Positions 26,070 to 35,686 are shown, counted from the stretch's first letter. The stretch: DNA of 64,000 bases from Bog-950 sp964615305 (GCA_964615305.1 CAZTNA010000010.1:32680-96679); one strand, 5' to 3'. Made by a program: numbers and translations. Notes: generated by a model not told the origin, from the sequence alone.

Positions 26070-27002
26070 ATGAAAACCGTAATGCTAAATCGAAAAACGT
26101 TTTTACAAAAATCTCTTTCTGCTTCTGCGTTATTTGCAGCTAATGCATTTCCTTTTGAAGCATTAGCTGAGGGTGCGGTAAAGAAAATAACCATACTACA
26201 CACCAACGATCAGCATAGCCGTATAGAGCCCTTTCCAATGGATGGTGGTATATATCAGGGGCTTGGTGGATTTGCTCAAAGAGCTACCATAATTAACGAG
26301 GTGAGAAAAACCGAACAAAACGTTTTACTCTTAGACAGCGGTGACATTTGGCAAGGAACTCCTTATTTTAATATGTATGGCGGGGAACTTGAGTTTAAGT
26401 TAATGAGCGAAATGCGGTATGATGCATCAACGCTTGGGAACCATGACTTTGATGCCGGTGTAGAAGGTTTTGTAAAACAACTTCCGCTGGCAACTTTTCC
26501 TTTTCTAAACTGCAACTACAATTTTACCGGAACAGCAATGGAAGGAAAAATTTTACCCTACAAAATTTTTCAGTTAGACGGTATTAAAATAGGTGTGTTT
26601 GGTGTTGGGATAGAGTTACAAGGTTTAGTTCCAGCGAGCGCCTTTGACGACATTAAATACAACTTTCCGATTTTATGCGCTAACCAAATTGCTTCAGAAT
26701 TAAAGTTTGAACACCGTTGTGACCTAATCATTTGTTTGTCTCATTTGGGGTATAAATACTCCGAAAAAAAAGTGAGTGATCTGGATTTAGCTTATCAGTC
26801 GAAGCACATTGATTTAATTCTTGGCGGACATACTCACACATTTTTTACAAAGCCCGATGAGGTTCGAAACGCTGATGGGGCAAAGGTTTTAATCAATCAG
26901 GTTGGTTGGGCTGGCATTTATTTAGGCCGTATAGATTTTTATTTCGAGTCAAAAAAGAAAACTAAATCAACTGATGGATTTCCATTACTGATAACCGGCT
27001 AG
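26070..27002 (+). CDS. secreted metallophosphatase, 5'-nucleotidase-type catalytic domain only
   Basis: From ATG 26070 the protein has 310 residues. The N-terminus LNRKTFLQKSLSASALFAAN resembles a Tat signal with Arg-Lys in place of the twin Arg. All metal ligands of the calcineurin-like phosphoesterase fold are visible: HTNDQHSR, LDSGDIWQG, LGNHDFDAG, SHLGYK and GGHTHTFF. The C-terminal 5'-nucleotidase substrate-binding domain is absent; in Bacteroidota such domains are often encoded by a separate neighbouring gene, but none is seen here. Substrate unknown (UDP-sugar/nucleotide likely). The frame upstream of 26070 runs through the clpC terminator and is rejected. Confidence 0.87.
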   Translation: MKTVMLNRKTFLQKSLSASALFAANAFPFEALAEGAVKKITILHTNDQHSRIEPFPMDGGIYQGLGGFAQRATIINEVRKTEQNVLLLDSGDIWQGTPYFNMYGGELEFKLMSEMRYDASTLGNHDFDAGVEGFVKQLPLATFPFLNCNYNFTGTAMEGKILPYKIFQLDGIKIGVFGVGIELQGLVPASAFDDIKYNFPILCANQIASELKFEHRCDLIICLSHLGYKYSEKKVSDLDLAYQSKHIDLILGGHTHTFFTKPDEVRNADGAKVLINQVGWAGIYLGRIDFYFESKKKTKSTDGFPLLITG

Positions 27003-27194
27003 GTTATTTTTAACTAATCTTTTTCTGTAAATAAAGAAGAGCAGAAAAAGATTTTTCAACCAAAAATGGACTTTTCTACACCCGAAAAAAAAATCTGAAA
27101 AACAAGAGCAGAAAAATTTTTTTGTAAACATTCTTTTTTCATTTTCACATCGTCTTCTGACACACACATTATTTAGTACACCCTTAAAGATTTA
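27003..27194. other. AT-rich region upstream of dnaA, possible origin or dnaA control region
   Basis: A 13-bp direct repeat AAGAGCAGAAAAA occurs at 27037-27049 and 27104-27116. The sequence TTTTCTACA (near 27072) is one mismatch from the DnaA-box core TTWTNCACA, and TTTTTCAAC is a weaker match. The region is very A/T-rich with several poly-A/T tracts. Together with dnaA this could be part of oriC or a DnaA-autoregulated promoter, but the boxes are too weak to be sure. Confidence 0.35.
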
Positions 27195-27200
27195 GTGAGC

Positions 27201-28640
27201 ATGAAAGAAAAATCGGCCCTCAGCGTTTGGAACAACTGCCTCGAAATAATAAAAGACAATGTAGGCGCGCAAAGTTTCAAAACCTGGTTCGAACCGATTA
27301 AGCCGGTGGAGTTAAACGGAAGTGTTCTTACAATTCAGGTACCCTCGCAGTTTTTTTATGAATGGTTCGAGGAGCATTATGTTTCGTTGTTGCGCAAAAC
27401 GATTAAGCGCGAGTTGGGCAACAATGCACGTTTGGAATACCGTATTGTAGTAGAGAACTCTTCAAGCGGCACAACTCCTTCTACGGTTGATTATCCGAAC
27501 CAGAATTCAGGAAATAATCAAAATCCGGAAGTTGGATTTCCTTATTTTCTCAGCGGAAACCAAATAAAGAACCCCTTTGTAATACCGGGGTTGAAAAAGA
27601 TAAATGTTGATCCGCAATTAAATGCGAATTATAATTTCGATTCACTGGTCGAAGGTGACTGCAACCGTTTGGCGCGTAGTGCCGGTTATGCGGTGGCACA
27701 AAAACCGGGAGGCACTGCCTTTAATCCGCTGGTTATTTATGGTGGAGTTGGTTTAGGCAAAACACATTTGGCGCAAGCAATTGGTAACGAAGTAAAAGCC
27801 AACTTTCCGAACAAAACAGTGTTGTACGTTAGCAGTGAAAAATTTACTAACCAATTTTTTGACGCAGTAAAAAATAACTCAGTAAATGATTTTGTTCATT
27901 TCTATCAGTTAATAGACGTATTGCTGGTGGATGACATTCAGTTTTTTGGCAACAAAGAAAAAACACAAGATATTTTCTTCCACATCTTTAATCACTTGCA
28001 TCAAAACGGAAAGCAGTTAGTACTAACCACTGACCGCCCTCCTCGCGATTTAGAAGGAATGGAGGAAAGATTACTTAGCCGCTTTAAATGGGGTTTGAGT
28101 GCCGACCTACAGGTTCCTGATTTTGAAACACGCATAGCTATTTTGGAAAAGAAAATGTATGCAGACGGCATTGAGTTGCCTCGTGAAGTGGTAGAGTTTG
28201 TGGCTTATAACATAAACACTAATGTGCGCGAACTTGAAGCTGCCTTAATTTCATTATTAGCTCAGGCTTCATTGAACAAAAAAGAAGTTGATCTTGATTT
28301 AGCTAAAAAAATTATTAAGAACTTTGTAAAGAGCATTTCGCGCGAAGTATCTATAGACTACATTCAAAAAACAGTTTGTGATTACTTTAGCGTAAATGTT
28401 GACATGCTTCGTGAGAAAACACGCAAACGTATGATCGTGCAGGCACGTCAGCTTTCTATGTTTTTAGCCAAGAGCTACACAAAAAATTCGTTGAAAGTAA
28501 TTGGCAAACACTTTGGCGGAAGAGATCACTCGACTGTAATTCACTCATGCCAGGCCGTTCAGAACTTAATTGATACCGATCAGGAATTCAGAGAGGCAGT
28601 TGCGGATATTCAGAAGAAAATTCAAATGAGTATTTCGTAA
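27201..28640 (+). CDS. dnaA: chromosomal replication initiator protein DnaA
   Basis: Binds DnaA boxes and opens oriC. From ATG 27201 the protein has 479 residues (GTG 27195 is possible). Domain I: WNNCLEIIKDNVGAQSFKTW; a short Asn/Ser/Pro-rich linker (about 85-115); domain III AAA+ with Walker A GGVGLGKT (181-188), Walker B LLVDDIQFF and the sensor LTTDRPPRDLEGMEERLLSR; domain IV with ARQLSMFLAKSYT and the DNA-binding signature GGRDHSTVIHSC. Normal length. Followed by a strong bidirectional terminator. Confidence 0.98.
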   Translation: MKEKSALSVWNNCLEIIKDNVGAQSFKTWFEPIKPVELNGSVLTIQVPSQFFYEWFEEHYVSLLRKTIKRELGNNARLEYRIVVENSSSGTTPSTVDYPNQNSGNNQNPEVGFPYFLSGNQIKNPFVIPGLKKINVDPQLNANYNFDSLVEGDCNRLARSAGYAVAQKPGGTAFNPLVIYGGVGLGKTHLAQAIGNEVKANFPNKTVLYVSSEKFTNQFFDAVKNNSVNDFVHFYQLIDVLLVDDIQFFGNKEKTQDIFFHIFNHLHQNGKQLVLTTDRPPRDLEGMEERLLSRFKWGLSADLQVPDFETRIAILEKKMYADGIELPREVVEFVAYNINTNVRELEAALISLLAQASLNKKEVDLDLAKKIIKNFVKSISREVSIDYIQKTVCDYFSVNVDMLREKTRKRMIVQARQLSMFLAKSYTKNSLKVIGKHFGGRDHSTVIHSCQAVQNLIDTDQEFREAVADIQKKIQMSIS

Positions 28641-28654
28641 CACTTGTAAAGTTT

Positions 28655-28701
28655 AAAACAAAAGACCGCCACTGAAAATTTTTAGTGCGGTCTTTTGTTT
28701 T
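28655..28701. terminator. bidirectional terminator between dnaA and the coiled-coil protein gene
   Basis: AAAACAAAAGACCGCCACT (28655-28673) pairs with the complementary arm 28684-28701 with a single bulged C; A/T runs at both ends. Confidence 0.87.
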
Positions 28702-28711
28702 ATTAGAGAGC

Positions 28712-31700
28712 CTACTTAGATGTTATCTCGTAAACAACACAGCGGTTTTGTTTCAATAACTCTTCTGGGCAGTTAGTATTTACACATCCGTTTCTGCTTT
28801 TAGTGCTACCGTAGTAAAACGAGTTCAATCTCTCTATTTCAACTCCATTGTTAAGCAACTCTCTAAGCACCGCATCGCTTCTTCTTAATGACATGTCGCG
28901 AGGATTGGCCTCATCGGCAGATGCCAGAGCATAAAAGTTTAACTCAAGCAATTTATTTTTACTAAGTTCTGATGCTACACTCTTTAAAATCTCTTTACCC
29001 TGCGCATCGAGCTCAAACCAGTTTCTGAAGAAAAAAACTACCGGCAAATGATCAGACACAGTATTGCTTACTGTACTGTTGCTTATTTTTTCAAATGAGC
29101 CTACTTTAGTTGTGTCTTTCAAATTAGTAGATTGTGCAGTTAGCAAGTTTTGCCCTTTAGACTGCTTAGAGTTTGCTGCAGCTTTGGCAAGTTCAAATTG
29201 TTTTCTTTCCTCTGCCAACTTCACTTCTATAGCCACCAGGCTGTCCGGCTCCTTTTCCATTTTGGCTTTGGTTATATTCTGTTGCTCAGATTTAATTTTT
29301 AACTCTGCAGCTTCCTTCTCTAACCGTAACGTTTCTTCTCTCTCCGTTTTTTTCTGATTTTCCAGTTCTTTTAACGCTATACGCTCTTGTGCAATTTGCG
29401 CTTCTCTCTCAGATTTTAATCTAGCCGCTTGAGCTAATTCTGACTGTGCTTTGGCTTGTTGTTCTGTCTTTTGTCGTAATTCTGCTGCTTGTGCTTCTTG
29501 TATCTGTGCATTTTTTATTGCCTCTTGTTCTGCAACAAACTGCTTAGCAATGGCTTCATCTTGCTGCCGTTTTATTGCTTCTGCCTCCGCTTTCAGTTTT
29601 GTTTCTGCCATTTCTTTGGCAACGCGGTCTTGTTCTAATCTAATTTGGAACAAAGAATCATCTAATGCTTTCTGCACTCGAACAATTTCTGCTTCTTCTC
29701 GAATTCTTTTTTCCTCCATTTCTCTTGCTTCTCTTTCGTGCCGCGCTATAGCGTTGTTAATAGAATCTTGACGGGCTTTTCGCATAGCCTCTATCATCTG
29801 TTCCTGGTGCAGCCTTTCAAGTTCTGCTTTAACTCTACTCACTGAATCATTATACATTTTTTGCCGCGCTGCTTCGAGCTCCGCTTTCATTTTTTTAAGA
29901 ACTTCTTTTTCTCTTGCTATAGAATCATTGAGTAATTTTTTTTGCATTAACATTTTAACTCGAGCTAAAGAGTCTTCCTTTGCTTTTGCAACTGCGGCCA
30001 TTGCAGCGGCCTGTAGCTGTTTCTTTTCGGTCTGTTCCTGCGCTATTCTATCTTGTTCTGCTTTCTTACGTGCTTTTTCTTCTTCAATAGCTTTTTGTTT
30101 TAGAACACTGAGCGCATTCGCCATAGAATCATCAAACGCTTTTCGAGCTTCTCTTTGTGCTTTTGCTCGAACTAATTCTTGTTCCCGTTCTTTTTTAAGT
30201 GCATCGGCTTTAAGTATTGCAGCCAGTTCATCTGCTTTTTTCCTTTCTGCTGCCAATTGCCTTTCTTCTTCTTCCTTAGCTATACTTAATGCTTCATCTT
30301 CTTCTTTTTTCTTGCGTTCTGCAGCTAGACGAGCTTTGCGCTCTTCCTCATTTCTCTTTTCCATTTCAGCGTACTCTTTTGCCTTACGTTCTTGCAAAAT
30401 TTTAACCTCAGCTAATGAATCTTCTGCTCGCTTCTTACGTTTAGTTTCCTCTGCTTCCTGTTGTATTTTTTGAGCGTTGATAAGAGCAGTTATTTTTTCC
30501 TGCTCATATTTCAATCGCGCAAGCGAATCTGAAAAGGACTTTTTCCTTTCGCTGGCTTGTGCTTTCGATACTGAATCTTCTTTCGCAATCTTTTTTGCGT
30601 CTTGAATAGCCTTTCTGTCTGCTTGTGCTTTCGCGCGGGTAATAGAATCGCTCACAAATTTAGCTTGCACCTCTTGCAGGTACTTAGCTCTTGCTAAATT
30701 CTTGGCTTCTTCGGCTTTTCGCTTCTCTTCAGCACGTGCCTCGGCTTCTTGTTGTTTTCTTTCTGCCAACTGTTCCTGCTCTAAAGCAATTTGTTTTGCT
30801 TCTGCCTCATCGCGCTTCTTTTTATCTGCTAACTCTTGTAGCTTTTTCTCTTCCTTGTGCTTGGCTGTTACTATAGAATCCTCATAATCTTTTTGTGCCA
30901 GCATTCGTTTAATAATTTCTTTTCGCTGTGCCTCAGCCTGTTTTATTGAATCTTGTATAGTTTTCTCTCTTGCCGCTTTATCTTTAGCAAGTTGAATAGC
31001 AACTTCCTTAGCGCGTGTGATAGAATCTTGCTTACTTTTCTCAGTAGCTATGGCAATATCCCTTTTCCGTTTTTCATCGGCCAGGCGGTCTTCTTCAGCT
31101 TTTCTGGCTTTTACAATAGCTTCTTCTTCTTGCATTTTCTTTAATGCTTCCGCTTCTTTCTTTTTTAGTTCTGCCGTTTGTTTTGCGCTGGCTATTGAAT
31201 CGTTAAAAGCTTTTTGGCGATTTCGTGACTCCTCAGCAAGTATTCGCTTTGCTTCTTCTTCACGTTTCTTTTTAAACTCCGCTTCCTTTTGTAGAGCTAA
31301 CTCTGCCAGCTTTTTCTGCGTGACACTTGCTTTTGCTAAAGAGTCCTTTCGGGCGGTTTCTTTTGCTAAATTTTGTTTGGCTATGGTTGCCATCATTTCC
31401 GCCTCCTGTCTTTCGCGCACTTTTGCTATAGAATCATCCATAGCTGCCTGCATGTCGGCCAGTTTTTGGGCTTTCTTTTTTGCTTCGTCAGCAACTTTCG
31501 CAAGCTTAGTTTCTTCATCTTTCTTCTTAGCTTCTTCATCCTTTTGTCTGGCAATAGATGCTTCTGTTTGCATTGCACGTTGCTCAGCTTCCTCTTTTTT
31601 CTTCATCGTTTCTGTAATCTCTTTGCTTAACACCGGCTTAACATCATCTTTAATAACTACAACTTCTAAGTTAGGGTCCGGTTTGTCTTTTCTCTTATTA

Positions 31701-32596
31701 CTGCCTGATGCTGGGCCAACTCCACCTCCCGAAGACTTTTTCTCAGCCTCTTTCTTCTTCATTTCTTCTATTTCTTTTTTGGCTTGTTCAAGCTCTTGTT
31801 GAAGTTTAGAGACCGCTTTTTCAGTTTCGATTTTCTTCTTTTCTTCAGTTACAAATGGCTGTTTGGCTTCTGAAGTTGTTTTTTCAGAATACTTTGGGTT
31901 TGGTGCTGTTGTATTTTGAACTTCTGTGTTTGTTGAGTTAGATGCTACTGGTGGTAAATTAGGTTGCCGCAATGTAGGAGGCGCATACAATAGCGGATCA
32001 AGTATCACGTCAAGTTTATAATCCAGTGGTTGATTAAACCCAATTGTAGAAACATAAAAGGTGGTGTCTTTAAACTTATTAAATACACCTAGTGATCGTT
32101 TGTCTATCCAAACCTTATAGTTCGTTTCATATTCAAGCTTAAAATTGTAGGCTCCATCTATTCCTGTATAGATTCTTTTCTCTTGCCGAGTCATTATATT
32201 CTTTACAATTATTGCAGCATCTTTAATCGGAAATTTATCTTCTGAGTTGCGTATTACCCCCATTAAACGCATACCGTCTTTCTTTAGCCTTACCACAACA
32301 TATTCAGGAAACGGTTTTCCGTTTTTATCTGTCTTGATTGTAAAAGAGGTATCGGTATAACCACCATACGAAATTTTGATGGTGTAATTTTGGCTTTTGC
32401 CCGGTGCAAACTTGTATCCTCCATCAAAATATGTCTTTATAGAAGTGTAGGGCTGGTCACCTTCAAACACTTCAACTTTTGCCTGAAATATTGCTGAAGA
32501 CAAGCTATCAGCTTTCTTAACGGCACCATAAAAATCTTGTGCTTGAGTATGCAGGCTTAATCCTGCCATTAACAAGAAGAAATAAATGTACTTCAC
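28712..32596 (-). CDS. 1.3-kaa exported coiled-coil protein with recurring DS[ILVM] motif and OmpA-like C-terminus
   Basis: From GTG 32596 (about 1294 residues) a signal peptide (KYIYFFLLMAGLSLHTQAQ) is followed by two or three carboxypeptidase-regulatory-like beta-sandwich segments (about 30-190; VVRLKKDGMRLMGVIRNSED, TGIDGAYNFKLEYETNYKVW). A Thr/Pro/Asn linker leads to about 850 residues of Ala/Glu/Lys/Arg coiled coil. Within it Asp-Ser-(Ile/Leu/Val/Met) recurs at least 17 times (e.g. MDDSIAKV, FNDSIASAK, KQDSITRAK, LNDSIAREK, YNDSVSRVK). The C-terminus FELDAQGKEILKSVASELS to RRSDAVLRELLNNGVEIERL is a diverged OmpA-like peptidoglycan-binding domain. A periplasm-spanning or envelope-scaffold role is inferred. 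Upstream GTG 32629 would extend the signal peptide oddly. Confidence 0.8.
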   Translation of the reverse strand: MKYIYFFLLMAGLSLHTQAQDFYGAVKKADSLSSAIFQAKVEVFEGDQPYTSIKTYFDGGYKFAPGKSQNYTIKISYGGYTDTSFTIKTDKNGKPFPEYVVVRLKKDGMRLMGVIRNSEDKFPIKDAAIIVKNIMTRQEKRIYTGIDGAYNFKLEYETNYKVWIDKRSLGVFNKFKDTTFYVSTIGFNQPLDYKLDVILDPLLYAPPTLRQPNLPPVASNSTNTEVQNTTAPNPKYSEKTTSEAKQPFVTEEKKKIETEKAVSKLQQELEQAKKEIEEMKKKEAEKKSSGGGVGPASGSNKRKDKPDPNLEVVVIKDDVKPVLSKEITETMKKKEEAEQRAMQTEASIARQKDEEAKKKDEETKLAKVADEAKKKAQKLADMQAAMDDSIAKVRERQEAEMMATIAKQNLAKETARKDSLAKASVTQKKLAELALQKEAEFKKKREEEAKRILAEESRNRQKAFNDSIASAKQTAELKKKEAEALKKMQEEEAIVKARKAEEDRLADEKRKRDIAIATEKSKQDSITRAKEVAIQLAKDKAAREKTIQDSIKQAEAQRKEIIKRMLAQKDYEDSIVTAKHKEEKKLQELADKKKRDEAEAKQIALEQEQLAERKQQEAEARAEEKRKAEEAKNLARAKYLQEVQAKFVSDSITRAKAQADRKAIQDAKKIAKEDSVSKAQASERKKSFSDSLARLKYEQEKITALINAQKIQQEAEETKRKKRAEDSLAEVKILQERKAKEYAEMEKRNEEERKARLAAERKKKEEDEALSIAKEEEERQLAAERKKADELAAILKADALKKEREQELVRAKAQREARKAFDDSMANALSVLKQKAIEEEKARKKAEQDRIAQEQTEKKQLQAAAMAAVAKAKEDSLARVKMLMQKKLLNDSIAREKEVLKKMKAELEAARQKMYNDSVSRVKAELERLHQEQMIEAMRKARQDSINNAIARHEREAREMEEKRIREEAEIVRVQKALDDSLFQIRLEQDRVAKEMAETKLKAEAEAIKRQQDEAIAKQFVAEQEAIKNAQIQEAQAAELRQKTEQQAKAQSELAQAARLKSEREAQIAQERIALKELENQKKTEREETLRLEKEAAELKIKSEQQNITKAKMEKEPDSLVAIEVKLAEERKQFELAKAAANSKQSKGQNLLTAQSTNLKDTTKVGSFEKISNSTVSNTVSDHLPVVFFFRNWFELDAQGKEILKSVASELSKNKLLELNFYALASADEANPRDMSLRRSDAVLRELLNNGVEIERLNSFYYGSTKSRNGCVNTNCPEELLKQNRCVVYEITSK

Positions 32597-32764
32597 GTTT
32601 ACTGTTTTTCGGGGTAAGGCAACATACACATGAGGTCTATGCTGCCTTGTTGGTTAATACGAAACTATGCTGCAAAGGATACCAAGCAAAAACGAAATTC
32701 TATTTCACAAAGCAACGCTCATTTTCTGAGTGTTTGTTTTAATAGAAACAGTAGAGAGGGAAGC

Positions 32765-34999
32765 TTACTCCAGCAGTTTTTGTAATTTGTTAAAAGCAGC
32801 TACGTTATTAGGTCGGTTAAGTGATTGAAGAATATCGTTTTTATCTCTGCTGCTAATGTGCATGCTCATTGCTGCTTTTTTGTTTTGTGTTTCGCTGGTA
32901 TATTCAAACAACACAAATTTCAGTTTACCGCGAAGTTCTTCGTCCATGTAGTTCAATTTTTGGTCGGTAAAAAAGTCCTGCATGTTGTCCATATTAGTAT
33001 AAACTGTTCCCAGTGGATCGGTTAATCGCGAAAAAACCGTTTTACGTTTCTGTTCCACCGGCTCATCCTGTTTCTTTTCATCCCGTATTTGAATAACAAC
33101 TACCTGGCTGGTGTTCTGGTTTATCCAGTCTTTAAAAGTTTGCAAAAAACGAAATGTGGTTTCTACGCCTGTATTGTCAAGTGCCCCACCATCCATTACA
33201 TAGGTTGGAGGTTCGCTTGGTAACACAGGGTTGGGTAGTATGAATGGGAAAGTGGCGTCCATACGCATGGCTGAAGTAACCAGTAAATTTCTACCCCCTT
33301 GTTTTTCGAAAAAACGGCAAAAATCTATACCGTCTATTTCAAGATTATTGTCTAATGCATTTTTGCCATGGGGGCGCATTAGAAACGAAACCGGATGTGG
33401 GGTAATAAAATACCTACGGGAATCAGAAGTAATAGTTGTATGATAGATAACTAACGGCACTTGCGCTTTTAACTCTGCTTCACGGTACTCGTCAATCGTT
33501 TTACCGAACCTGAACCCTGTGTTGGCACAGTATGCTTTTTCAAAAATATATCCGCGGTCTTTAAAATAGGTAAACGTATCGAGTTGAAATTTATGGAATG
33601 GCAAAAGTGCGTCATTGCTAAGTATAGAAAGCGCTATAGGGTTTAGCAGGTCTTTGCAAACATCATACGCATGCTGCCTATCTTGCAAATTGATAGGAAA
33701 ACCCTGTTTGTGCTGTAAAAACAATTCCCGCAAATGTGTAATAGCAAACATGCCACCCGAGGCACCCGTAGCCAAAAATGTTCGGTCGAAAAGTTTTCCG
33801 TTAGCTATGCTGTCGCAGTTCTGTAGCACGCTGGTTACAAACATACCTGCCCTAACACCCCCCCCGCTAACGTTTATAAAAATCAATTTGGGCTTTTCGA
33901 ATGGTTTACGCGGATCTGTATTCTTGCGTTTCCAGTTCTCTAGTATCTGTAAAAAATATTTTTTGTCTTGCTCAATATTCTCATCAGATGAAATAGTTCT
34001 GAAATTTGCTAGTGAATATGCCGCCTTTTCTTTCTCGTAGTTTAGTCCGTATGCTCTGTTTTCTGATCCAAAAACATTGTACTTGGTAAGCTGATTTGCC
34101 AGTAGCACAAATACAATAATAGCTGCCGTGCCCCATCCACCTGTCCAGTATAAGAAGAGACCAAACAACGACATAAACACACACAAAAATAACGGCCCAC
34201 TAGCACCTATGGGAATTTGAAAAAAAGGATTTTCGATAAAAAAACCACTGATCACTAAAACCGCAAACGCAATAAAAGCAGCAAAAAAAGCATTCCAGTG
34301 ATGTCGTCTGAAAACTAATTGATGAAGTTTGGGGTCGTAATGATCAACCGTTCGGGTATGCCGAATATTGAATTTGTTAGTAATGTAGAAGTCAACGCGG
34401 TTAAAATACTCTTTCTCTAATGCTTCATTAAAAATTACCTTCCGTACAGCTTTACGCCTACGTACATTTTCTTTGTTCTCTTCAATAACGGCTCCTGTAT
34501 TCTTATTAGTAATATTGAAGTAAATGGCAGCAACTAAAATTATTAGTACAAACCCTGCTGATAAGCCCAATAAACTAAAAAAAATATCCCGAGGCGTTTG
34601 ATACTCGCTTTCAGTTTGGTAAATAACAATACTGATAAAGTAACCGATAAAAAATGTGAGTGGTATTATGAAATTATTTAGAAAAAACATACCCAAAGGG
34701 TATTGCAGACTAGCCATAAACGGAAACCTATGCGAATGTAGAATGTACATCATTACATTCCATGTAACAAACATGGCTCCTAAACCCATACCTACTATAG
34801 CAAAACTCAGATAACCCACATTGCCCAAATATTCAGGATCTAAAAAAACAGCCGGTGCCCCAACCCGTGTTCCGAACCTGCCTATGGCAATTACGAACAG
34901 CAGTATCCATGATGCCAACAAAAACTGTTGCCGTTTAAATGACAACAAAAACAACTGTACAGGGAAAGAATAGTAAAGATCTTTAAAAAAAACGAGCAT
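32765..34999 (-). CDS. membrane protein with C-terminal patatin-like phospholipase domain
   Basis: The 744-residue product has several hydrophobic helices in the first ~310 residues (for example SWILLFVIAIGRFG, FLLGLSAGFVLIILVAAIYF-like, FFAAFIAFAVLVISGFF) followed by a patatin domain. The oxyanion motif is SGGGVRAG (about residue 377), the nucleophile Ser lies in ATGASGGMF (GxSxG, about 411) and the catalytic Asp in DGGALDNTG (about 602). Expected activity is lipid acyl hydrolysis. The fusion of membrane helices to patatin is notable but seen elsewhere. Transcribed alone. Confidence 0.85.
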   Translation of the reverse strand: MLVFFKDLYYSFPVQLFLLSFKRQQFLLASWILLFVIAIGRFGTRVGAPAVFLDPEYLGNVGYLSFAIVGMGLGAMFVTWNVMMYILHSHRFPFMASLQYPLGMFFLNNFIIPLTFFIGYFISIVIYQTESEYQTPRDIFFSLLGLSAGFVLIILVAAIYFNITNKNTGAVIEENKENVRRRKAVRKVIFNEALEKEYFNRVDFYITNKFNIRHTRTVDHYDPKLHQLVFRRHHWNAFFAAFIAFAVLVISGFFIENPFFQIPIGASGPLFLCVFMSLFGLFLYWTGGWGTAAIIVFVLLANQLTKYNVFGSENRAYGLNYEKEKAAYSLANFRTISSDENIEQDKKYFLQILENWKRKNTDPRKPFEKPKLIFINVSGGGVRAGMFVTSVLQNCDSIANGKLFDRTFLATGASGGMFAITHLRELFLQHKQGFPINLQDRQHAYDVCKDLLNPIALSILSNDALLPFHKFQLDTFTYFKDRGYIFEKAYCANTGFRFGKTIDEYREAELKAQVPLVIYHTTITSDSRRYFITPHPVSFLMRPHGKNALDNNLEIDGIDFCRFFEKQGGRNLLVTSAMRMDATFPFILPNPVLPSEPPTYVMDGGALDNTGVETTFRFLQTFKDWINQNTSQVVVIQIRDEKKQDEPVEQKRKTVFSRLTDPLGTVYTNMDNMQDFFTDQKLNYMDEELRGKLKFVLFEYTSETQNKKAAMSMHISSRDKNDILQSLNRPNNVAAFNKLQKLLE

Positions 35000-35050
35000 A
35001 CATTCTGCTTACAAATTAAAGCACATACTTACTTTGTCAAGTTTCAACTA

Positions 35051-35650
35051 CTACTGCGATTTTACTTCCAGCAACTGCATTGTCCATCCAAAATCTAACC
35101 GTGTAATTAGGGGAAACTTCTGTGACTCTACTGCTGCTATTGTATATTTTATCTCGCTTCCTCCCTGTAGTTCCCAACCGGGTACCGAAAGAAAATTGCC
35201 ATCTACTGTTACACCAAACTCAGCAATGGTATTGCTCATGCGGGTAAGCGTATCGTTCTTTCCAGTAACTTTTATCAGTGCTTCGGTATTAGTTTGCACA
35301 TCGCTACACATTTTCTTACTAAGAAAAAGAGCTGTTTCCGTTTCAAGCTTTGTGTCACCGGCAGCAAACATGCTAAATACAGCATCGGCCTTAGTCAGTG
35401 CGTTGGCGCTCATATAAATTTTCCCTGACTGATTGTTAGGTTCAGTACATTGCCAATCGAAAACACACTCACTGTCAAGTTTTTTAATAATGGCTATTAG
35501 TTTGTAGTTCTTGCCACCTTGGTTTACATCATAAGTAAGAACTGTTCCCGGCTTCAATGCCTTTTCTAAAGTTTCTAAATCGGCTACGTTTTGTGCAAAA
35601 GCAAAGCCACAAAAACAACAAGTAAAAAGAAAGAATAAATGTTTTTTCAT
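35051..35650 (-). CDS. secreted protein of unknown function
   Basis: 199 residues with a clear signal peptide (KKHLFFLFTCCFCGFAFAQ) and mature part beginning NVADLETLEKALKPG. Beta-rich sequence with GTVLTYDVNQGGKNYKLIA, FDWQCTEPNNQSG and a C-terminal GWTMQLLEVKSQ; two to three Cys may be paired. I do not recognise a family. ATG 35650 preferred over the GTG one codon upstream. It lies 36 bp after the parallel beta-helix lipoprotein gene on the same strand, so the two may form a unit. Confidence 0.7.
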   Translation of the reverse strand: MKKHLFFLFTCCFCGFAFAQNVADLETLEKALKPGTVLTYDVNQGGKNYKLIAIIKKLDSECVFDWQCTEPNNQSGKIYMSANALTKADAVFSMFAAGDTKLETETALFLSKKMCSDVQTNTEALIKVTGKNDTLTRMSNTIAEFGVTVDGNFLSVPGWELQGGSEIKYTIAAVESQKFPLITRLDFGWTMQLLEVKSQ

Positions 35651-35686
35651 CACGAAACTATTTATGCGATGAATGTAAGAAAAGAA

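Noticed and set aside
29928..31802. Long plus-strand ORFs (up to 261 codons) opposite the coiled-coil protein gene
   Set aside because: They arise from the biased Ala/Glu/Lys/Arg codons of the minus-strand coiled coil; the translations are Ser/Phe/Cys/Ala-rich with no domain pattern.
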